The position numbers and the translations under genes are program-made. Under the pieces are notes generated by a model. The model saw only the letters and a list, made by a program, of their open reading frames with translations, had not been told where the DNA came from and did no database searches. Positions 28,381 through 36,277 of a stretch of DNA of 63,259 nucleotides are shown piece by piece. Source of the DNA: Treponema sp. (GTDB lineage Bacteria > Spirochaetota > Spirochaetia > Treponematales > Breznakiellaceae); the NCBI GenBank assembly GCA_009782555.1, contig WRIV01000014.1:1-63259 (forward strand), in the 5' to 3' direction. Position 1 is the stretch's first letter, and every line of letters begins with the position of its first letter.

Positions 28381-28818
28381 TTACTTTTTCAGAACAGAAA
28401 CAACTCGTTCCAGTACTTTTTTTCGATCCAGGGGTTTAACAATGTAGCTTTTTGCTCCCATCATAAGGGATTTTTTAACTACATCTTCCTTGCCCAGGGC
28501 GCTTACCATGATGATATTGGCGTTTTTATCAAATTCCAATATTTTTTCCAGCGCCGAAACCCCATCCATGACAGGCATGGTGATATCCATGGTTACCAAA
28601 TCAATATTCGGAAACAGCTCTTTATATTTTTCCAGCCCCTGGGCACCGTCCCCGGCAGTTCCCACTACCTCAAAGCCCTCGGAAGTAAAGATCTGTCCAA
28701 GTTGTTTGGCAATAAACATGGAATCATCCACAACAAGAACCTTATAGGCCCCGCCTTCGGGTTTTTGGCCTTCGGGGGCCTTTTCATTGATGCTGGGCCC
28801 CTCACTCTTTGCAATCAT
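28381..28818 (-). CDS. cheY: CheY-family single-domain response regulator
   Basis: Probably the chemotaxis response regulator that binds FliM. Seen: 145 residues from the ATG at 28818 (GGAGG 5 nt upstream; longer frame rejected). After a 25-residue N-terminal extension, the receiver domain has acidic pair D31/D32, phospho-acceptor D78 in VTMDITMP, S106 and K128 in IVKPLDRKK. The full set of active residues is present. In several treponemes cheY follows cheX; here it is 9 kb away from the cheA-cheX block and alone. Confidence 0.82.
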   Translation of the reverse strand: MIAKSEGPSINEKAPEGQKPEGGAYKVLVVDDSMFIAKQLGQIFTSEGFEVVGTAGDGAQGLEKYKELFPNIDLVTMDITMPVMDGVSALEKILEFDKNANIIMVSALGKEDVVKKSLMMGAKSYIVKPLDRKKVLERVVSVLKK

Positions 28819-28920
28819 GCGAACCTCCGGTCTACAAGACAATGCGGACACTGTCCTGTGGTAGCTCCTCTTAACTATCATAGCGTATGCCAATAGCAAT
28901 AACAAGTCAAGAGCCAAAAA

Positions 28921-28975
28921 CTGTCAAAAGCTAAAAAGGCTAAAAATGTTTTTTTCTTGTTTGACAGCTTTTTTT
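28921..28975. other. Inverted repeat with T-run upstream of dus and cheY
   Basis: CTGTCAAA (28921-28928) and TTTGACAG (28960-28967) followed by C and eight T. Terminator-like on the plus strand, yet it lies upstream of the dus gene and in the divergent gap with cheY, so it may be an attenuator or operator. The region 28819-29002 also has a minus-strand TTGACT-like box and A-rich repeats (AGCTAAAAAGGCTAAAAA). Confidence 0.4.
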
Positions 28976-29002
28976 TCCTAAAAAACCGGGCAACAATAGA
29001 AT

Positions 29003-30010
29003 ATGCCGGGATCCCTACATACCCTTATGCTTGCCCCCATGGCCGAACTGAGCCACCGGGCTTTACGGGAGTTGATCCATGGGTTTACGGGACCTGGGGT
29101 TGTTTACCATACGGAAATGATCAGTGCCCCGGGGCTCCTAACCGGCGGTCCCTTTGAAAAATGGTACCTGGACAGCGGCCCCTGCCCCCGGCAGTTGGTT
29201 TACCAGCTTTTGGGTCCCGATACGGACCATCTGGTAAAGGCGGCGATCCTGCTGGACAGGGAAGAAAGTCTGGGGATCGACATAAATATGGGCTGTTCCG
29301 CCCCGGCAATCACCAGAACTGGGTCCGGAGTCCGGTGGATGGAGGACCCGGATAAGGCCGCCGGGCTTGTCGAGGCTCTCCGCAAAGTAACGAAAAAGCA
29401 GATTAGTGCGAAGATTCGGCTTGGCCCCAAACCTGGCCGAAATCAAAAAAGCGAAAAAATCCCTAATTTGGAAGCCTTGATCCGGTTTTGCCGGGGTATG
29501 GAAGCTGCCGGCCTTGATATGATCACCCTTCATCCCCGTCTGGCAGAGGAGAAATTTAAACGCCGGGCCCGCTGGGAATATGTGGAAGCCCTGCGAAAAG
29601 AATTGCGTATCCCCGTGACGGGTAACGGGGACATTGCCAGCGCGGAAGAACTGGCCCGGAGGGCCGCCGCCGGACCAGTCATGTCCGGAAGGCTTCTTGT
29701 TCGGGAACCTTGGGCCTTCGCCGCCGCTCTTACCGGCCGCTTTGTAAAAGAAAATGCCTCATCCTTTGGTGCGGCACCGGATGACCAATTGCGGAAAAGG
29801 CTGGAAGAAACGGGCCTGCGATTTTTGGAACTCCTGGCCAGGTATCAGCCCCCGGAATTCCACCTGAGCCGGGCCCGCCGTTTTTTCCGGTATTACTGCG
29901 ATAATGTAACCTGGGCGGAACATTTACGAAACAAAATCAACCGGGAAGAAACCCTTACCGGCATTGAGCGGGTTTGGCAGGATTATTTTAAGGAAACTCC
30001 GGGGAATTAG
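29003..30010 (+). CDS. tRNA-dihydrouridine synthase
   Basis: Flavoenzyme reducing uridines in the tRNA D-loop. Seen: 335 residues; LAPMAELSHRALREL (FMN-site start), QLLGPDTDHL, the DINMGCSAPAI segment carrying the catalytic-loop Cys, KIRLGPK, ITLHPRLAEEKFKRRARW with the conserved His/Arg, and GNGDIAS. It is a DusA/B/C-family member; the exact target uridine cannot be assigned. The start lacks a ribosome binding site; an ATG at 29027 is an alternative. Confidence 0.88.
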   Translation: MPGSLHTLMLAPMAELSHRALRELIHGFTGPGVVYHTEMISAPGLLTGGPFEKWYLDSGPCPRQLVYQLLGPDTDHLVKAAILLDREESLGIDINMGCSAPAITRTGSGVRWMEDPDKAAGLVEALRKVTKKQISAKIRLGPKPGRNQKSEKIPNLEALIRFCRGMEAAGLDMITLHPRLAEEKFKRRARWEYVEALRKELRIPVTGNGDIASAEELARRAAAGPVMSGRLLVREPWAFAAALTGRFVKENASSFGAAPDDQLRKRLEETGLRFLELLARYQPPEFHLSRARRFFRYYCDNVTWAEHLRNKINREETLTGIERVWQDYFKETPGN

Positions 30011-30067
30011 GCCTTTAGCGTTTTCAAAACAACAGTTCTAAAAACGCTAAAGGCCTAAGCTTTTTTT
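30010..30067. terminator. Convergent terminator built from both stop regions of dus and adk
   Basis: GGCCTTTAGCGTTTT (30010-30024) and AAAACGCTAAAGGCC (30041-30055), a perfect 15-bp inverted repeat with a 16-nt loop. The left arm begins at the last base of the dus stop; the right arm contains the adk stop. A T7 run at about 30061-30067 makes it a good terminator for dus; no T-run serves the adk direction. Confidence 0.8.
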
Positions 30068-30676
30068 GAAATTCTCCACCACCGTTTCTACCGCAGGCCG
30101 GGCATCCACATCCGCTAAAATGCCTTTTTTTCGGTAATAGTCGATAAGGGGGGCGGTCTGTTCCCGGTACACTTCCAGACGTTTTTTAATGGCCTCTTCC
30201 CGGTCATCGTCCCGGGTATAGAGTTCTCCGCCGCAGTGGTCGCAAATTCCTTCCTGTTTGGGTTTACCAAAGACGATATGAAAATTCTTTCCGCAGCCGC
30301 GGCAGGTCCGGCGGCCTCCCAGCCGTTCCAGCACTGACGTATCGGGGATATCAAAATTCACTACCCGGTCCACCGTAGAAAAACCCGCCAAGGCTTCCGC
30401 CTGGGGTATGGTTCGGGGAAACCCGTCCAAAATATAACCGCACTGGACATCCGCTTCGGCGAGCCGCTCCTTAACCAGACCTATGGTGGTTTCATCATCC
30501 ACCAACTGACCCGAATCCAGGATGCTTTTTACTTTAAGGCCCAGGGGTGACTGGGCGGCAATGGCGGCCCGGAAAATATTCCCCGTACTAATGTGAGGGG
30601 CTTTTACAAGATCCACCGCCTTCGCTGCCAGGGTACCCTTTCCCGCGCCGGGGGGGCCCAAAAATATAAGTTTCAT
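30047..30676 (-). CDS. adk: Adenylate kinase, zinc-LID type
   Basis: AMP + ATP to 2 ADP. Seen: 209 residues; P-loop GPPGAGKGT at 7-15, ISTGNIFR, GYILDGFPRTIPQAE, and a LID domain with four cysteines (CRGCGKNFH ... CDHCGG) as in zinc-binding Gram-positive/spirochaete enzymes, then DDREEAIKKRL. GGAGGAGC precedes the ATG. The final codons (S-L-G-L-stop) are inside the terminator hairpin. Confidence 0.97.
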   Translation of the reverse strand: MKLIFLGPPGAGKGTLAAKAVDLVKAPHISTGNIFRAAIAAQSPLGLKVKSILDSGQLVDDETTIGLVKERLAEADVQCGYILDGFPRTIPQAEALAGFSTVDRVVNFDIPDTSVLERLGGRRTCRGCGKNFHIVFGKPKQEGICDHCGGELYTRDDDREEAIKKRLEVYREQTAPLIDYYRKKGILADVDARPAVETVVENFKKSLGL

Positions 30677-30710
30677 GCGCTGCTCCTCCGTTACCTTACC
30701 ACAATTCCTT

Positions 30711-30767
30711 TGTTATATAACAGTGGCCTTACAGCGGGTTGTTTTAAAAGCCAGGTGCTGTTATACT
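30711..30767 (+). promoter_or_regulatory. Promoter of the small secreted protein, with adjacent palindrome
   Basis: TTGTTT (30739-30744), 17 nt, TATACT (30762-30767), 17 nt before the ATG at 30785. The perfect palindrome TGTTATATAACA (30711-30722) lies upstream of it, between it and adk, and may belong to the adk promoter or act as an operator. Confidence 0.65.
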
Positions 30768-30784
30768 AAATACAAGGAGTAATC

Positions 30785-31141
30785 ATGAAAAAATTGATGC
30801 TAGCGGGGATCCTGTTGTTTTTGGGAACCTTTGCAGTTTTTGCGCAAAGAACTGATAATAATTCTGGCCTGCCGACCATCAGGATTGTTAACAATACGGG
30901 ATACGATATTTTCTCTATCTATATAAGTCCTTCCGAAGATGACTTGTGGGGAGATGATCTTTTGGGAGACGATATTCTTGAAGATGGTCAAACCTTTACC
31001 TATCAACTTCCTTTCCCTTTGAGTACATACAGTGTATACGATGTCGCAATCGTAGACGAAGATGATGATAGTTACACAAAAATGGAAGTAACCATGACCG
31101 ACAACGCCAGGATTGTCTTTACCTTTGACGATATCGATTAG
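30785..31141 (+). CDS. Small acidic secreted protein, unknown function
   Basis: 118 residues. Seen: signal peptide ending at VFAQ (about residue 21), then a beta-rich domain beginning TIRIVNNTGYDIFSIYISPSE, an acidic stretch (DDLWGDDLLGDD) and a closing segment with TMTDNARIVFTFDDID. The pattern of a short domain around NNTGY with WGDDLLGDD is one I associate with treponemal secreted proteins, with no known role. AAGGAG ribosome binding site. Its stop overlaps the stop region of the convergent sirtuin gene by 4 bp. Confidence 0.75.
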   Translation: MKKLMLAGILLFLGTFAVFAQRTDNNSGLPTIRIVNNTGYDIFSIYISPSEDDLWGDDLLGDDILEDGQTFTYQLPFPLSTYSVYDVAIVDEDDDSYTKMEVTMTDNARIVFTFDDID

Positions 31142-31965
31142 ATTAGTTCTTCCAGTTCTTTAAAGGTTTCCTCCAGCTCCCGGAAACGGAGAACTGCACT
31201 TTCGTCCAGTGATGTATCCTGCCTGTTCACAATGATAATGTTCCCGCCCCGGCGCAGTACCGTCCGGGGAAGTTCCGCCGCAGGATTTACCGTCAAACTC
31301 GTGCCCAGGACAAGCATTAGATCCGCCCCCTGGGCTTCTTTTTCCGCTTCCCGCCGGGCCTCCAGGGGGAGCATTTCGCCATAAAACGTAATCTGCGGCT
31401 TAAGAACTCTTCCACAAAGGGGACACCGGGGCATATCCCCCGCTTCGACAGCGGCGGCGGCCGTTTCGTAATCAAGGCGGATTCCGGGACAGCGGAGACA
31501 GTAGTGAACCGCCGGCGAACCGTGAAGTTCAATGACCCGGCGGCTTCCCGCCTTTTGGTGGAGTATGTCGATATTTTGTGTTATGACCGCCCGGAGGAGG
31601 CCCCGGCCTTCCAATCCTGCTAAAACCCGGTGAACCAGGGATGGCTCCGCCGTTTTGGCGGTATGGTAGATCAGGGGTCCGGCGGTGCGGTAAAAAAAAG
31701 CGGGATCTTCTTCGAAGCGGACAGGATCAAATACCTTTTCGGGAAAAAACAGGCCCTGCCCTTTTTCATCCGGAATAAGTTCTTCCAGTCCGGAAAGATA
31801 CAGGTTCAGCACTTGGGGAGAAAAACGGCGCAGTAATTCCGCCGGGAAAGAACCCCTAAAACCAGGAATTCCAGACAGGGTGCTTACCCCCGCTCCGGTA
31901 AGAGCAATGCAGTACCGGGCGGAACGGATCAGATCAAAAAACTGATCGTATCCCAAGGGAACCAT
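31138..31965 (-). CDS. Sir2-family NAD-dependent protein deacylase
   Basis: Removes acyl groups from lysines using NAD. Seen: 275 residues; NAD site ALTGAGVSTLSGIPGFRG, TQNIDILHQKAGSRRVIELHG with the catalytic His, a four-Cys zinc module (CLRCPG ... CPLCGR), VLGTSLTVNPAAELP and IIIVNRQDT. Length slightly above the CobB type because of an insertion before the catalytic His. Its start is only 18 bp from the divergent fumarase alpha start. It could also act as desuccinylase/delipoylase; substrate unassigned. Confidence 0.93.
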   Translation of the reverse strand: MVPLGYDQFFDLIRSARYCIALTGAGVSTLSGIPGFRGSFPAELLRRFSPQVLNLYLSGLEELIPDEKGQGLFFPEKVFDPVRFEEDPAFFYRTAGPLIYHTAKTAEPSLVHRVLAGLEGRGLLRAVITQNIDILHQKAGSRRVIELHGSPAVHYCLRCPGIRLDYETAAAAVEAGDMPRCPLCGRVLKPQITFYGEMLPLEARREAEKEAQGADLMLVLGTSLTVNPAAELPRTVLRRGGNIIIVNRQDTSLDESAVLRFRELEETFKELEELI

Positions 31966-31983
31966 TATATCTTACAATTACTC

Positions 31984-32889
31984 ATGATCGGGAAAAAAAC
32001 AACTACGGAAAAGCTTACTGCGCTAATTGTTCAATTTCTTGACCTTTCCGCCAAACACTTAAGCGACGACGTGCTTGCCCGGCTTAAAGAAATGCAGGCC
32101 GGAGAAACCGGTTCCCTGAGCCGGAAGATCTACGGCGCCATGTTTGAAGACCTGGATATGGCGGAAAAATTGAACCGGCCCTGCTGCCAGGATACGGGGG
32201 TTATTCAGTTTTTTGCCCAGGCGGGGACAGCTTTTCCTTATCTGGAAGAACTGGAAAATTGTCTCCGGGAAGCGGTGATCCGGGCTACGGTTTCTGTCCC
32301 TCTCCGGCCCAATGTGGTGGAATGCCTTGACGAAAAAAACACCGGCGATAATACAGGGACAAGAATTCCCTGGGTCGATTGGGAACTTGTCCCCGGCTCG
32401 GACAGGCTCCGGCTTTTTGTATACATGGCCGGAGGGGGATGCAGTCTGCCCGGGTTTTCCCAGGTTTTTATGCCCCTGGAAGGATACGAAGCAGCCCTAA
32501 AAGCGGTATTTGATAAGATTGTCCAATATGGAAAAAATGCCTGTCCGCCCCTCCTGGTGGGCATAGGTTTTGCCGGACAGGCAGATGCGGCGGCAAAACT
32601 TTCCAAAAAAGCCCTGCTTCGTTTTATCGGGACCCGGAACGGCAATCCCAAGGCGGCGGAATTGGAAAACCAGCTTGAAAAAACCATAAACAGCATTGGC
32701 ATGGGGCCGGGGGGGTTTTTGGGAGACCGTTCCGTTATGGCGGTTCATATCGAGCAGGCAGGCAGGCATACGGCAGCCCTCGCTGCAGCCCTTTCCACCG
32801 GCTGCTGGGCCCACCGCCGCGCCCTTATCGAAATTGATCCTGATCTACGTTACGAGATTATTTCCCATAAGCGGCTTTGTAACAACTAA
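31984..32889 (+). CDS. Class I fumarate hydratase (or tartrate dehydratase), alpha subunit
   Basis: The alpha part of the two-subunit [4Fe-4S] hydratase family. Seen: 301 residues; cluster cysteines in RPCCQDTGV, GGGCSLPG and the third conserved region (CPPLLVGIGFAG), plus NTGDNTGTRIPW and IEQAGRHTAALAAA. The beta subunit is encoded at 43.4-44.0 kb on the other strand rather than next door. Fumarate versus L-tartrate cannot be settled by motif; fumarate is likelier in a central-metabolism context. No ribosome binding site; a TACAAT -10 box ends 6 nt before the ATG, suggesting a leaderless message. Confidence 0.88.
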   Translation: MIGKKTTTEKLTALIVQFLDLSAKHLSDDVLARLKEMQAGETGSLSRKIYGAMFEDLDMAEKLNRPCCQDTGVIQFFAQAGTAFPYLEELENCLREAVIRATVSVPLRPNVVECLDEKNTGDNTGTRIPWVDWELVPGSDRLRLFVYMAGGGCSLPGFSQVFMPLEGYEAALKAVFDKIVQYGKNACPPLLVGIGFAGQADAAAKLSKKALLRFIGTRNGNPKAAELENQLEKTINSIGMGPGGFLGDRSVMAVHIEQAGRHTAALAAALSTGCWAHRRALIEIDPDLRYEIISHKRLCNN

Positions 32890-32907
32890 AACATACAAAA
32901 TTATTGA

Positions 32908-35562
32908 TCAATCCCTGGATCCCATTTCCAGGATCAGTTCCACTTCTCCCCGGGAAATTTTTAAGTTCCGGGCTATTGCTTCTGTCTCCCAGCCCTGACG
33001 GCGGAGGCGAATTACCGTTTCCCTGACAGAAATTGGGGGCGCTCCCTTGCCAGCTTCGGGGTTTTTTCTTGATTCATCTTTTAATACTGTTTCCAGCAGT
33101 TTTAGTTCTCCCTGGGCTTCCCGGTTTAATTCTTCGAATCTGGTTTCCGTCCGGGCAAGCCATTCTCTGGCGGTTTGCATTTTTTCTATCCGGTTTTCAA
33201 TTGCCGCCAGGTTTGTATCCAGCAGTTCGAGTTTTTCCTTTGTGTCCCGGGCCTTTTCACTGGCCGCCGCCAGTTCCTCGATAGAGGGCCGGAAGGAATC
33301 CAGTTCATTTTCCGCCTGATCGATGTTTTCCCGGAATTTCCGCAGGGCCTTTTCGGTTTCTTCCATCATTTCATAATTCTTCTCTATGCCCCTATTGGTT
33401 TCTTCCAGTATCCGGTTTTTGCTTTCTATCCGCTGGTACTTGTCTTCCGCCGCCACAACTGCATCTTCCAGCTTCCGCAGGGAAACCTGAATATTTTGCA
33501 GGGTATCGTCAGCGCCGGTAACTTCCTTTAACCGTTCTTCTACCCGCAGTGATGTTTGTATCAGCCGGTCAAAATCTTTTTCCATGGCGTCCAGATGGTT
33601 CTTTTCGGTAAGGAACCGTGTCATCTTGGCGTTGACCTCGTCTTCGAGCCGGCGTATTTTGATAAACTCTGCCTCCATCTGGGCGACTTCGTCGCGGCGT
33701 TCTTCCACTCTGGATCGTTCGGCCCTTAGGGTTTCTATGCTTCGTTCTAAATTTATTTTTAGTTCATCGGTTTGCTCAAAGAGTCTGGTCTGGGAACTGA
33801 ATTCCTTAAGTTCTCTGCGTACATCATCGGTGCCGCTGGAAAGGCCCGAGACACGGCTTTCGATTCCATCCATATCGTTGTGGGTCTTATCTTTAAAGGC
33901 GTCCGTCTCCCGTTTAAGATGTTCCAGTTCGGAAAGTATCCGTTCCCGTTGTTCTTCTATCCGGCGGTTAGTTTCTTCCTTAAAAGAAACCTCCATAGTA
34001 TGCCGTTCCGTTTCTGACTCCTCATTCAGGGCGATCAATTTTCTTTCAAAATTCGTATGCCATTCACCAAGGCGGCTGTCGATATTTGTACTGCGGTTTT
34101 TCAGGTCTTCAAAGAATTTATCTTCAAAAATATCCAGGTTTTCCGACACATTGTCATAGGCCCGTTTTTTTAGCAGGTTGAATTCCTCTTCGAGGGCGGT
34201 CATCTGCGCTTTCAGGGCGTTTTCTTTTTCAGCCAGCGCCGCGGATACACGGCCATGTTCCTGCTGTTGTTCTTCTTCAAATAGGGTAAAATCCCTGCGG
34301 ATCCTGGCTTCCGAGGTTTCCATGACCTGCCGGAGCTGGCTGTCCAGTCTTAAAGCGTCTTCCGCCAGGGCATCATAGCGTTTCCATTGGTCAGTCTGAT
34401 CATTCCGGTATTCTGCAAGGCGCCCCTCTATTTCCTTAAGAATCCGTTCTTCTGCTTCGGAGGTTTTAGCGTCCAGTTCCTGCCCCAGTTCTATAAGGTG
34501 AGCCTCTGTTTTAGCCGCCGCATTTTCCCATTGTTTTCTCTGGGAAAGCGCCAGCGCGTCCAGTGCTTCCAGATCCCGCTGCCAGGTTTCCCGGTATTCC
34601 CTTTGTTCCGCCGAAAGTTGCTCATGAAAATCCCTCTGCCTTGTTTCCAGTTGAGCATGATCGTTTTTCCATTCATTTTTGCAGGAATGCACCAAGGTTT
34701 GGATTTCCGAAATCCGGGTTTTGGCATTTTCATGGTATTCCCTGAATTTTTCTTCCACCGTTTCCTGAAAATGATGTATCCGGGCCAGCGATTCTTCCCG
34801 GTATTTTACCAGTGCTTCTTCTTCGAGTTTGCCGGCCCTGGTTTCTGCCCTTTCTGTGGCTTCTCCCAGTACTTTGTTTATGATCCCAATATCCCGTTCA
34901 AGGCTGAGTTTACGATCCGTTTCGATCCGGTCCACCGCCGCCCGGTGTTCTTCTACCTGCCGCTCCACCCTTCCCGTTTCGGACCGGAGATCGTCTACGC
35001 TGCTTTCCACCTGGGCAATAAGGGCCTCCGTAGTCTTTTCCAGAGCGGCGGTATTTTCCCTTTCAAAGCGCAGTTCAAGGGTACTCATGTCCCTTTCTAG
35101 TTTTTCCGAAAGGACCTTGAGTTCCGATATTTTTTTTGCCGTTGTCTCCATCAGCGCCGATTCTTCCCTTAGGCGGCCCATGTTTTCTTCCACCCTGCCG
35201 CTCATGCGGATCAGCTCTGCCATGGATTTATCGTAGGCGCTGATTCTTTCTCCGATACGGCCCACTTCTTCCAGCCGCTGCATAATCACCCCGGTCTCTT
35301 TCGCCAGTCCCGCATTGGCCTCCGTTAAGCGGTTCAGGGCTTCTTTGACGGCGCTTTTCTGTACATCCAGGATAATGGCCTGATCCTTGACTTCCCCCGC
35401 CTTTTCCTCCGCAAAGGCTGCAATGTCTTCCTTGAGCCGCTTGCCGTATTCTCTGGCCAGATCCACCGAACGGTTCTGCCGGTCCATGTACCGTACCATC
35501 ACGATGGCAAGAATGCTTATGGCAAGAGTAATCAGATTTCCAGCAGTAAACAGGGCGTTCAT
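32908..35562 (-). CDS. SpiroCoCo-type membrane-anchored coiled-coil protein
   Basis: 884 residues. Seen: an N-terminal transmembrane helix (about 5-24), then nearly uninterrupted heptad-rich, Glu/Lys/Arg-rich coiled coil from about residue 30 to 830 (for example RLREESALMETTAKKISELK), and a C-terminal helix-turn-helix-like segment (RLRRQGWETEAIARNLKISRGEVELIL). Known: large coiled-coil proteins of this kind are characteristic of spirochaetes; I recognise the SpiroCoCo type but its function is not settled. Inference: a cell-envelope or cytoskeletal scaffold, with the C-terminal motif a possible nucleic-acid or protein contact. Seven nt downstream of a HAD hydrolase gene. Confidence 0.78.
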   Translation of the reverse strand: MNALFTAGNLITLAISILAIVMVRYMDRQNRSVDLAREYGKRLKEDIAAFAEEKAGEVKDQAIILDVQKSAVKEALNRLTEANAGLAKETGVIMQRLEEVGRIGERISAYDKSMAELIRMSGRVEENMGRLREESALMETTAKKISELKVLSEKLERDMSTLELRFERENTAALEKTTEALIAQVESSVDDLRSETGRVERQVEEHRAAVDRIETDRKLSLERDIGIINKVLGEATERAETRAGKLEEEALVKYREESLARIHHFQETVEEKFREYHENAKTRISEIQTLVHSCKNEWKNDHAQLETRQRDFHEQLSAEQREYRETWQRDLEALDALALSQRKQWENAAAKTEAHLIELGQELDAKTSEAEERILKEIEGRLAEYRNDQTDQWKRYDALAEDALRLDSQLRQVMETSEARIRRDFTLFEEEQQQEHGRVSAALAEKENALKAQMTALEEEFNLLKKRAYDNVSENLDIFEDKFFEDLKNRSTNIDSRLGEWHTNFERKLIALNEESETERHTMEVSFKEETNRRIEEQRERILSELEHLKRETDAFKDKTHNDMDGIESRVSGLSSGTDDVRRELKEFSSQTRLFEQTDELKINLERSIETLRAERSRVEERRDEVAQMEAEFIKIRRLEDEVNAKMTRFLTEKNHLDAMEKDFDRLIQTSLRVEERLKEVTGADDTLQNIQVSLRKLEDAVVAAEDKYQRIESKNRILEETNRGIEKNYEMMEETEKALRKFRENIDQAENELDSFRPSIEELAAASEKARDTKEKLELLDTNLAAIENRIEKMQTAREWLARTETRFEELNREAQGELKLLETVLKDESRKNPEAGKGAPPISVRETVIRLRRQGWETEAIARNLKISRGEVELILEMGSRD

Positions 35563-35569
35563 TTTTTAC

Positions 35570-36265
35570 CTATTCTAATACATATTCCCGCAATTGACGA
35601 TAGTCCCGAAAAACAAAATCCGCCCCTCCCGCATACCTGACATGACCGGTGCTGAAAAAGCTTCTTTTGATCAGCGCTGCCTTCATCCCTGCCGCTTTGG
35701 CCCCTTTCACATCAAAGCGGGGACTGTTTCCGGCATAGAGGATTTCTTCGGGAAGAAGCTCAAGAGAGCGGATCAGGGCGGCAAAGGGAATACCGGAAGG
35801 TTTAAGGGCCCCTGTTTCTTCTGTGGAAAGGATAAAGTCAAAAAAACCTTCCAGTCCCAGAAGAGTAATCTTCCGCTCCGGAGGAAAATCCGAAAGAAGG
35901 GCCAGCTTAAGCCCCGCATCGCGAAAGGCAGAAAGGGTTTCTTTGACATGGGGAAAAAGTTCTATCCCCGGAAAAAGCGTTTCCCAATCCCGATATACCA
36001 GACGTTCAAGTTTTTGCTTTGTCTTTTTCTTGTCCTCTTTTAAAAAGGCGGCCATAAGATCCGCCTGTTTATCGTAGAACGATGATGCCGTTTCTGTCTC
36101 TGTATCGGCACTGTGAAGCTGCTGCCGGACCGCCGAAAATGCGTTATAAAACCGCGGGTGAAGCATAAGCCGGGGCAACAGACGGCGGTACAGTCGATAG
36201 TTGGGATAGAGGGTTCCATCCAGATCAAAGGCAACGGCTTTAATTACGCGGGAAATCCCCCCCAT
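35570..36265 (-). CDS. HAD-superfamily hydrolase
   Basis: 231 residues, cytosolic. Seen: motif I AFDLDGTLYP with nucleophile D14 and D16; motif II serine in LALLSDFPP; motif III lysine in TGALKPSGIPF; motif IV in LYAGNSPRFDVKGAKAAGM, where the usual GDS reads GNS but the following Asp is kept. A helical cap lies between motifs I and II. Probably a phosphatase of the haloacid dehalogenase subclass I; substrate unknown. It is the gene just upstream of SpiroCoCo and just downstream of the secreted 439-residue protein. Confidence 0.85.
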   Translation of the reverse strand: MGGISRVIKAVAFDLDGTLYPNYRLYRRLLPRLMLHPRFYNAFSAVRQQLHSADTETETASSFYDKQADLMAAFLKEDKKKTKQKLERLVYRDWETLFPGIELFPHVKETLSAFRDAGLKLALLSDFPPERKITLLGLEGFFDFILSTEETGALKPSGIPFAALIRSLELLPEEILYAGNSPRFDVKGAKAAGMKAALIKRSFFSTGHVRYAGGADFVFRDYRQLREYVLE

Positions 36266-36277
36266 AATGTAATTATA

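Noticed and set aside
33584..34159. Ser/Arg-rich plus-strand frame antisense to the coiled-coil gene
   Set aside because: Mirror of Glu/Lys/Arg-rich heptad codons; no start signal and no family resemblance.
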